This document shows positions 9,146-16,550 of a stretch of 64,000 nt of DNA, piece by piece (positions within the stretch are counted from its first letter, which is position 1; each line of letters starts with the position of its first letter). The stretch spans positions 124,001 to 188,000 of the forward strand of contig JAKPHF010000048.1 of the NCBI GenBank assembly GCA_029550525.1, in the 5' to 3' direction. Under the pieces are notes generated by a model. It did not search any database and had not been told where the DNA came from. It worked only from the letters and a program-made list of their open reading frames with translations. Both the position numbers and the translations under genes were made by a program. The DNA is from Planctomycetota bacterium (GTDB lineage: Bacteria; Planctomycetota; Phycisphaerae; UBA1845; PWPN01).

Positions 9146-12055
9146 ATGATCGGGCGAAGTTGTGTGGCATGGACGTTTCTCATCGGCGTGCTGACGGCCG
9201 GTGTCGCCGCGAACGCGGACGACTTGGCCGACGGCTTTCTCCATCCGCCCGACTCGGCCAAGCCCTGGGCCTACTGGTGGTGGTTGGACAGCTACGCGAC
9301 CAAGGAGGGCATCACCCGCGACCTCGAGGAGATGAAGCGACAAGGCATCGCGGGCGTATTGCTCTTCGACGCCGGTGAAGGCAAGGGCTCACCCGTCGGG
9401 CCGGTGTTCATGAGCGACGCATGGCGCGAGCTGTTCAAGCATGCCATCGCCGAGGCCGATCGGCTTGGCATCGTCGTGGGTGCCAACATCTGCAGCGGCT
9501 GGAACGCCGGTGGTACGTGGGTCACGCCTGAACACGCTGCCAAGACCGTTGTGTGGTCGAGCGTCTCCGTGCAAGGTCCTGCCAGTGTTTCTCAAGTCTT
9601 GCCCAAGCCCCAAACATGGGAAGGCGACTACTACCGCGACATCGCCGTTTTCGCACTGCCCGAAGGCCGCCGCCCCGCCGACGCGCCCGGCCTCGACCAC
9701 TTCGACGTCAAGGCCGCTCGCGCGTTCCTCAACGTGCCGGCCGAGATGCTCGAGCGGGAGGCCGCTGGCGCACCCGACGATCGCGACTGCACGGCCAACG
9801 AAGTCCTGAATCTCACCGACCGAATGGACGCCTCAGGCCGACTCACCTGGGACGCCCCCGCCGGCAAGTGGACGTTGCTGCGCATCGGCTACGCTCTGCT
9901 CGGGGCCAAGACCAGCTGCACCAGCCCCGGCGCCCAGGGACTGGAAATCGACTTCTTCAGCACCGATGCCTTCGACATGCACTGGGGCCACACCGGTGAG
10001 AAGATGATCGCCGATGCCGGACCGCTCGCGGGCAAGACGCTTCGCTACGTGCACGACGACAGCTACGAAGTGGCCGGTCCCAACCGCCTCCAGCAGAACT
10101 GGACGCCGCGCTTCATAGAGGAGTTCAAGTCGCGCCGCGGCTACGACCCGACACCCTACCTGCCCGTGCTCACGGGCAAGATCATCGACAGCCGCGACGT
10201 CTCCAACCGGTTCCTGTGGGACTATCGCCGCACCATCGCGGACCTGTTCGCGTCGGGCCATTACGCGCGGATGCGCGAGCTCGCCCACGCCAAGGGTCTG
10301 GGCACGCACCCGGAATCGGGCGGACCGTTCTGGCCGTGCATCGACGGCCTGTTGAACCAGAGCCTGAACGATATTCCCATGGGCGAGTATTGGAAACGCG
10401 TCCCCGAAGCGCCCGACGGCAAAATCTTCTGGCGCGGCGACTACCACATCTGCGATACCGTCCGACAGGCCGCTTCCGCCGCCCACATCTACGGTAAGCC
10501 CATCTGCCAGGCCGAGGCCTGGACCTCCATGGGCCCCAACTGGGAAGAGGATCTGTTCGATCTCAAGGATCTTGGGGACGAGGCTTTCTGTGCGGGCCTC
10601 ACCCGCAATGTGCTTTGCTTCTACGTGCATCAGGCGGATTTGAAGGCACGGCCCGGCTATCAATGGGAAGCTGCCGGCACGCACTTCGATCGCAACGTGA
10701 CTTGGTGGGACCTCAGTCACGCCTGGCTTACGTATCTGGCTCGCTGCCAATACATGCTCCAACAGGGCCGATTCGTCGCCGATCTGCTGTACTTTTACGG
10801 CGAAGACGCGCCCAACTACGTGCCGGCCAAGACGCACATGCGGCCCGAACTGCCCAAGGGCTACGACTGCGACACTTGCAACGCTGACGTGCTGTTGAAT
10901 CGGCTGACCGTCCAGGACGGCCGGCTCGTGCTGCCCGACGGCATGAGCTATCGCATGCTCGTTCTGCCCGAACGCCGGCGCATGACGCCTCGCGTCCTCG
11001 CCCGGATCAAGGAACTCGTCGAGGCCGGCGCCACCGTCGTCGGACCCAAGCCCAAACAGTCCCCCAGTCTGGCCGGCTATCCCGAGTGTGATGCACAAGT
11101 CCGCCGAATGGCCGACGAACTGTGGGGCAACGACGACGATCCCAAAGGTCGCAAGCGCGAAGTCGGCAAAGGCCGTGTGATTTGGGGCAAACAGTTGTGG
11201 AAGCTGCTCGCCGCCGATCAGGTGCCGCCGGACTTCGAGTACCGTCGTCAGGCAGAAGACACCCGCCTCGATTTCATCCATCGCCGGGCCGGCGAGACCG
11301 ACATCTATTTCGTGTCCAACCAGCTCGATCGGCCTGACAAGGCAGAATGCTTCTTCCGCGTGTCCGGTAAGCAGCCGGAGATCTGGGACCCTGTGACCGG
11401 CGAGCGATGGGACGCAGTCAATTTCGAAAACAAGAACGGACGCACCCAACTGTTGCTGGAGTTCGCGCCCCGCCAGTCCTACTTCGTCGTGTTCCGCCGT
11501 CCGGCCGCACCGCCCGAAGAGCGTGCCGCTGACGGCCGCAACTTCCCGACCTACAGGCCGGCGGGCGAACTGTCCGGGCCGTGGACCGTCCGCTTCGATC
11601 CTGAACTGGGCGGTCCCGAATCCGTCGTGTTCGACAAGCTCGTGGATTGGACGCAGCGGCCCGAGCCCGGCATCAAGTACTATTCCGGCAAGGCGGTCTA
11701 CGAGAAAACGTTCGACTTGCCGCAGGATCTGCAAAAGCCCGGCAAGCGCGTCTTCCTGGATCTCGGCCGTTTCGAGAATGTCGCGGGCGTGCGGCTCAAC
11801 GACAAAGACGTGGGCGTCGTTTGGACGGCACCCTGGCACATCGAGATCACCTCGGCCGTGCAGACCACCGGCAACAAGCTTGAAATCACCATCGCCAATC
11901 TATGGCCCAACCGCCTCATCGGCGACGCGAGCCTGCCGCCCGAGAAACGTATCACCGTCACCAACGTGAAGAAGTTCAAGGCCGACATGCCTCTGTTGCC
12001 CTCGGGTCTGCTCGGCCCGGTCGTACTTAAGTCTGCGGAATCCAACGTGGAGTAA
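9146..12055 (+). CDS. GH106-like alpha-L-rhamnosidase family glycoside hydrolase, secreted
   Basis: PPDSAKPWAYWWWLDSYATKEGITRDLEEMKRQGIAGVLLFD N-terminal block and C-terminal beta domain (VFLDLGRFENVAGVRLNDKDVGVVWTAPW). Confidence 0.8.
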   Translation: MIGRSCVAWTFLIGVLTAGVAANADDLADGFLHPPDSAKPWAYWWWLDSYATKEGITRDLEEMKRQGIAGVLLFDAGEGKGSPVGPVFMSDAWRELFKHAIAEADRLGIVVGANICSGWNAGGTWVTPEHAAKTVVWSSVSVQGPASVSQVLPKPQTWEGDYYRDIAVFALPEGRRPADAPGLDHFDVKAARAFLNVPAEMLEREAAGAPDDRDCTANEVLNLTDRMDASGRLTWDAPAGKWTLLRIGYALLGAKTSCTSPGAQGLEIDFFSTDAFDMHWGHTGEKMIADAGPLAGKTLRYVHDDSYEVAGPNRLQQNWTPRFIEEFKSRRGYDPTPYLPVLTGKIIDSRDVSNRFLWDYRRTIADLFASGHYARMRELAHAKGLGTHPESGGPFWPCIDGLLNQSLNDIPMGEYWKRVPEAPDGKIFWRGDYHICDTVRQAASAAHIYGKPICQAEAWTSMGPNWEEDLFDLKDLGDEAFCAGLTRNVLCFYVHQADLKARPGYQWEAAGTHFDRNVTWWDLSHAWLTYLARCQYMLQQGRFVADLLYFYGEDAPNYVPAKTHMRPELPKGYDCDTCNADVLLNRLTVQDGRLVLPDGMSYRMLVLPERRRMTPRVLARIKELVEAGATVVGPKPKQSPSLAGYPECDAQVRRMADELWGNDDDPKGRKREVGKGRVIWGKQLWKLLAADQVPPDFEYRRQAEDTRLDFIHRRAGETDIYFVSNQLDRPDKAECFFRVSGKQPEIWDPVTGERWDAVNFENKNGRTQLLLEFAPRQSYFVVFRRPAAPPEERAADGRNFPTYRPAGELSGPWTVRFDPELGGPESVVFDKLVDWTQRPEPGIKYYSGKAVYEKTFDLPQDLQKPGKRVFLDLGRFENVAGVRLNDKDVGVVWTAPWHIEITSAVQTTGNKLEITIANLWPNRLIGDASLPPEKRITVTNVKKFKADMPLLPSGLLGPVVLKSAESNVE

Positions 12056-12204
12056 CCGTACCCCTGCGAATTATCACCACAGAGAATCAGAGGCACAGAG
12101 AGAGCAATCAGAAAGAGAGTCCTGCGAGATGTCATACCGGAGTTGGGGCTCAGCTCCTTGTTGACATCGTTCTCACGGGCTATTCTTGCATTCCTCCTTT
12201 CTTT

Positions 12205-12284
12205 AATCTGCGACCATCTGCGCAATCTGCGGACATTATCGACAAAGTATTGTTATCCGCAGATTGCGCAGATTCTCGCAGATT
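12205..12284. repeat. Long imperfect inverted repeat made of GCAGATT-type units
   Basis: 29-bp arms 12205-12233 and 12256-12284, 27 of 29 positions pair. Confidence 0.85.
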
Positions 12285-12399
12285 TTGCGTGAAGGGCACC
12301 ACACCGCGAATCCCGTAATGGCCTATTATTGTCAGTAGGAGCCAGGTACAATGTCGGCATGCAATCGCTTTACGGCGGTTTTCGGCCAGGAGGTCACGT

Positions 12400-12906
12400 A
12401 TGCACGCGTATCAGCACCTGCGAAGATGGGCGGCCGCTTCAACCGGCGCACTCCTCATGGCAGCGGGTTTGAGTGTCGGGCTATCGTCCTGTGCGGATTC
12501 GACGGACGGGCCCACCCGAGCGAGCACCGATGCGTCGGCCCGCCATGCCGTCCACAGTGCGGAGCTGCAGGCAGCCATGCGCGGCCTGGGCCAGCGGTCG
12601 AAGGAGGAGATTGCGGCTGAACTGTATACGGGATCGCCGACCAGCACGCGCATGCAGCGTGTGGCGGAAGCCGCCGGCGACATCGCCGCGACGGCCGATC
12701 GCATCCCGGAATTCCTGAGTCAGGTGCAACTGGACGCGACTGACCGTCAGCAGTTTATCGCGCTCGCCCGCCAACTGGGCAACGACGCCCGCGAAGTCCA
12801 GATCCGGGCCCGCACCGGTGATGCGCCGGCTGTGCAGCAGGCGGTCAATCGCATGGACGCCACGTGCAACGCGTGTCACAGCCTTTTCCGCCCGGGCGGC
12901 GTCTGA
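12400..12906 (+). CDS. Lipoprotein-like cytochrome c (cytochrome c'-like, C-terminal CxxCH)
   Basis: Lipobox-like GLSSCADS; MDATCNACHSLFRPGGV at C-terminus. Confidence 0.7.
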   Translation: MHAYQHLRRWAAASTGALLMAAGLSVGLSSCADSTDGPTRASTDASARHAVHSAELQAAMRGLGQRSKEEIAAELYTGSPTSTRMQRVAEAAGDIAATADRIPEFLSQVQLDATDRQQFIALARQLGNDAREVQIRARTGDAPAVQQAVNRMDATCNACHSLFRPGGV

Positions 12907-12971
12907 CGCTCGCCCCAGGGTCTTTCGCTTCTTCTCGCCGCGCGGCCGCGTCGCCGTGTCATTCTTTTCCG

Positions 12972-13880
12972 TCAGCCTTCTTTGGCCAACAGACTGACGG
13001 CGAAGATCACCGCAGCCGCCAGCACGATCACCGCACCCGTGCCCACGTAGCTGAGCGCATCGGAGAACGAAACGAGCGTGCCGGCCACGCTCGAAATCAA
13101 GGCGATCAGCGTGGCCCACCAGAACATGCCTGACACACTGCGGGCCAGGTTGCGGGCGGCGGCGGCGGGCACGACCAGCATGGCCGTCACCAACAGAATG
13201 CCTGCCGTGCGAATCAGCGTCATGATCACCAACGCCAGCAGCATGGCGAACAGGTAATCGTACAGGCGCACCCGGATCCGCCGGCTGTGAGCCAGCTCGC
13301 TGTTCAGGCCGATGAGCATGAGCGGATTGAAGCTCAACAGCATGAACACGAGCATGCCCACGGCCAGTAGAGCGGACACGTAGAGGTCGGCGTCGTCCAG
13401 CGTCAGGATGGAGCCGTAGAGATACTTGGGGAATTCCGCGCTGTGCTTGGGGAATGCGGTGATGATGGCAATGCCGATGGCCACCACCGTGCTGAAGAAC
13501 ACGCCGATGACCGTGTCGTTGGACAGATCCGTCCGGCGACGCACCATGGCGATGCCCAGCCCCACCATCACGCCGAAGATCACCATGGCGATCCGAGGGT
13601 CGAAGCTGAACCGCGTAATGGCGTCGTGCAGGAGGAAACCGAACGCCACGCCCGCGAATGCCGAGTGCGAGATGGCGTCCGAGAAGAACGCCATGCGGAA
13701 GTTCACGACCTTCACGCCCATGGCCGCACACATGGGTGCGATCAAAATGCATTCGATGATGGCCCGATGCATGAACGCGTAGTGTTGCCACGCTTCGGGC
13801 ATGAGCGAGCGCACGCCACGCTCCAGGAGCGGCTGAACCATTTGCGACCACCATTCCAGTCCGGGCAATTGGGCGATCAT
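12972..13880 (-). CDS. znuB: Metal (zinc) ABC transporter permease
   Basis: MHRAIIECILIAPMCAAMGVKVVNFRMAFFSDAISHSAFAGVAFGF, ABC-3 family pattern; downstream of znuC. Confidence 0.88.
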   Translation of the reverse strand: MIAQLPGLEWWSQMVQPLLERGVRSLMPEAWQHYAFMHRAIIECILIAPMCAAMGVKVVNFRMAFFSDAISHSAFAGVAFGFLLHDAITRFSFDPRIAMVIFGVMVGLGIAMVRRRTDLSNDTVIGVFFSTVVAIGIAIITAFPKHSAEFPKYLYGSILTLDDADLYVSALLAVGMLVFMLLSFNPLMLIGLNSELAHSRRIRVRLYDYLFAMLLALVIMTLIRTAGILLVTAMLVVPAAAARNLARSVSGMFWWATLIALISSVAGTLVSFSDALSYVGTGAVIVLAAAVIFAVSLLAKEG

Positions 13881-13893
13881 GGCGGCTTGTCCC

Positions 13894-14736
13894 TCAATGC
13901 GAATGCGGCCCCGGGCAGCCGTGGCCGGTGTGGCCCTGGCCGCCCGTCCCGTGATGGTGCTTGTGCGCGTGGCCTTCGTGCGTGCCAGTGTGCTCGTACA
14001 GGCTCACGTCCTGGCGATAGAGGGCCCGCAGGTTCTCCGCCGTGAGCGTGGTGACCGCGTCGCCCTGGCACTGCACGGTCTGGTTCAGACAGATGACGTA
14101 CTGTGCGTGCTGCGTTACGATGCTAAGGTCGTGACTGACCAGCAGCATGGTGTAACGGCCCTGCTGCTGAAGCGAGCCGAGCAGATCACAGAACAGTTCC
14201 TCGCCGGCCACGTCCACGCCCGACACGGGCTCGTCGAGCAACAGGATGTCCGGCTCGTGGCTCAACGCCATGGCCAGGAGCACGCGCTGCAACTCGCCCC
14301 CCGACAAACGTCCCAGGCTCTTGTGCTCCCAACCGCTGCCGCCCACCTGGGCAAGGTACTTGGCTGCGACGCTGCGAGCGGTGCGGCTGTGGCCGAGCCA
14401 CACCGGGCGCCGCTGCAGGCCTGCACACATGAAATCGAGCACCGAGATGGGCATGCCGCGATCGAAGTCCAGCCGTTGCGGCACGTAGCCCAGCCGCAGC
14501 GGCTCGCCCTCGACCGTCTGACCAATCTGGATCGTGCCCGTGTACGGCACGAGGCCGAGAATCGCCCGCAACAGCGTCGTTTTGCCCGCCCCGTTCGGCC
14601 CGATGATGGCGTTGAGCGCGCCCACTGCTGGCTGCGCGGTGACGTTGGACAGAATCTGCACGCCGCCCAGTGTGACCGACACGTTGCGAAGCCGCAGCGC
14701 GTAACCATCCTTCGGGATTCTGGCCGTACTGGTCAT
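13894..14736 (-). CDS. znuC: Metal (zinc) ABC transporter ATP-binding protein with His-rich C-terminal tail
   Basis: Walker A GPNGAGKTT, signature LSGGELQRVLLA, Walker B ILLLDEP; tail HTGTHEGHAHKHHHGTGGQGHTGHGCPGPHSH. Confidence 0.9.
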   Translation of the reverse strand: MTSTARIPKDGYALRLRNVSVTLGGVQILSNVTAQPAVGALNAIIGPNGAGKTTLLRAILGLVPYTGTIQIGQTVEGEPLRLGYVPQRLDFDRGMPISVLDFMCAGLQRRPVWLGHSRTARSVAAKYLAQVGGSGWEHKSLGRLSGGELQRVLLAMALSHEPDILLLDEPVSGVDVAGEELFCDLLGSLQQQGRYTMLLVSHDLSIVTQHAQYVICLNQTVQCQGDAVTTLTAENLRALYRQDVSLYEHTGTHEGHAHKHHHGTGGQGHTGHGCPGPHSH

Positions 14737-14922
14737 GCGTCCACTGTTTCCGTCATTCTTCGGGCGGCGGGCATCTTGCCCGCCTCGAACCCGTAGTGCC
14801 TATTTAAGGGCACTATCAAACGCCTGCGCGCTTGGCGTGTCGGCCTTTCCACGCCCCGCCGGGGCGCAGGTCAGTAGCGGTAGGCGTGAGCCTACGGACC
14901 AATCGCCGAGCACCCAATCTTT

Positions 14923-14965
14923 CCTTTCCTCCAGATGCCGGCTCCGCCGGCATCTGGAGGAAAGG
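14923..14965. repeat. Perfect 20-bp-stem palindrome with 3-nt loop in znuA-znuC intergenic region
   Basis: CCTTTCCTCCAGATGCCGGC-TCC-GCCGGCATCTGGAGGAAAGG. Confidence 0.9.
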
Positions 14966-14990
14966 TATAGAATCTGATCGCAATACTTCC

Positions 14991-15040
14991 CCGGCGGCTC
15001 ACGCCGCCGGCTATTAACCTGCGCCCCGTTCGGGGCGAAC
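14991..15040. repeat. Two-hairpin intergenic repeat module, copy 1
   Basis: CCGGCGGCTCACGCCGCCGGCTATTAACCTGCGCCCCGTTCGGGGCGAAC. Confidence 0.85.
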
Positions 15041-15129
15041 AACGTCTGGTTGCCGGACGCTGGACGGTTGCGATCGTTGCTTTGCCCCACCGCGAAGAAG
15101 GCGGGCGAGACGCCGGCCCCCCGAAAGCG

Positions 15130-16314
15130 CTAGCCTTGAGGCGACGGCGTCGCCCCCAGGGCCCGTTGGAGCGTCGCCAGGTTCTGGTTCATGACGTCCT
15201 CGTACAACCGCCGCTTCTGCTCGGGCGTGGTCGCTTCGGGCAGGCCCGCGTCGGTGTTGAACGGGTTGAGCGGATATACGGCGGTGCCCGTCTCGCGGGC
15301 GATGGTTTCAGCCAGCTTGTCGCCGAACGGCGGCTCCCAGAAGATCGCGGCCGGCTTGGTGGCCCGGACCGTGTCGATGAGTTTGGCCATCTCGGCCGCC
15401 GATCCGGTCTCGCCGGGGATTTCCCGCAGCGTCGCCACAATGTTCAAGCCCAGATCCCGCGCCAGATAATCAAACGCCGCGTGACCGGTCACGATGTTCC
15501 GGTTGGCGAAGCTCTTGGCCGCCTCCTCCATTCGTTGAGCCAATGCCTCGAGCCGCTGAGCGTACGCCTCGGCGTTGGCGCGGTAGACGTCCGCACGATC
15601 GGCGTCGATTTCAGCCAGCCGGGCCGCCAGCGTGCGAACCTGCCGTGCGGCCTGCCGCGGCGAAACCCAAGTGTGCGGATTCACGTCGGAATCGTGATCG
15701 TGGTCATGATCGTGCGTGCAGCACGCGCGAGCGTCTTTTTCGTTCTCGTGCCCGCCATGATGGTCGTGCGTGCAACCCGCATGTCCATCGCTCCCGTGAT
15801 CATGAGGACACGCTTTGGTCTGCTCGCCTTCGTGATCGTGTGAGCAACCCTTGTGCTCGTGAGCCGCATGGTCGTGCGAGCAACCGGCATGCGCGTTGGC
15901 GGTTTCACCGCCGATCAGATCGCAGTCATTCGAGATGGTGACGATCTTCAGATCCCGCCGGCTTCGAAGCAGTTCAGACAGGAAGGGCTCGGCCCCCAAA
16001 CCGTTGGCAACCACCAGATCGGCTCGACTGATCAGCTTGAGGTCCCGACCGGTCAGCGAATACGAATGCGGGCAACCGACATCCCGATCAACCAGGAGTT
16101 GAACGTCCACGTCCGGGATGTCGCCGACAACGTTCTGCGTGAACACATAGACAGGCAGGAACGTGCACACGATGCGCAGCTTGCCGTCGTCCGCGGCCCC
16201 GCCCTGGCCCTTGGGCACAACCATCCCGATGGCCGCGAGCAGGCCGACGACCCCGACGAGCACCACCGGCAAAACCCATCGCGAACGCGCGGGCGATTGA
16301 GTCTGGCCCATCAT
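15130..16314 (-). CDS. znuA: Metal (zinc) ABC transporter substrate-binding protein with Cys/His-rich insertion
   Basis: LRIVCTFLPVYVFTQNVVGD, HSYSLTGRDLKLISRADLVVANGLGAE, NPHTWVSPRQA; start at 16314 supported by GAGGAGGT 5 nt upstream. Confidence 0.88.
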   Translation of the reverse strand: MMGQTQSPARSRWVLPVVLVGVVGLLAAIGMVVPKGQGGAADDGKLRIVCTFLPVYVFTQNVVGDIPDVDVQLLVDRDVGCPHSYSLTGRDLKLISRADLVVANGLGAEPFLSELLRSRRDLKIVTISNDCDLIGGETANAHAGCSHDHAAHEHKGCSHDHEGEQTKACPHDHGSDGHAGCTHDHHGGHENEKDARACCTHDHDHDHDSDVNPHTWVSPRQAARQVRTLAARLAEIDADRADVYRANAEAYAQRLEALAQRMEEAAKSFANRNIVTGHAAFDYLARDLGLNIVATLREIPGETGSAAEMAKLIDTVRATKPAAIFWEPPFGDKLAETIARETGTAVYPLNPFNTDAGLPEATTPEQKRRLYEDVMNQNLATLQRALGATPSPQG

Positions 16315-16428
16315 ACCGACCTCCTCGACAGCTGCGGGCGCGACGACGTGCCCGGACCTCTCCAAAACGCGTAATTGTTTCCGGTTCAGGAACTTGCGCA
16401 TTATTCTGCGCAGGCCGGCCCGCATGTA

Positions 16429-16458
16429 TACATTGTATCCGCAGTCGTATTACATTGT
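16429..16458 (-). promoter_or_regulatory. Candidate znuA promoter with overlapping operator (two direct ACAATGTA repeats)
   Basis: Minus strand: TTGACAATGTAATACGACTGCGGATACAATGTATACATG; TTGACA -35 and TACAAT -10 with 18-bp spacer; ACAATGTA at both, 22 bp apart. Confidence 0.55.
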
Positions 16459-16550
16459 CAACGCGAGGGTCATACCCGAGAAATCGGTCCCGGGCACTCG
16501 GCGTACCCGGGACCGAGGGGTGAATCACACAGCGGACGCGGGCGCGCCGA

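Noticed and set aside
9833-11839. 668-aa minus-strand ORF
   Set aside because: Antisense shadow of the GH106-like gene
12061-12350. Small RNA gene
   Set aside because: Structure explained by repeat units and inverted repeat; no promoter or terminator pattern supports an ncRNA
14800-15090. 96-aa minus ORF in znuA-znuC gap
   Set aside because: Composed of the palindromic repeats; no family resemblance or good RBS
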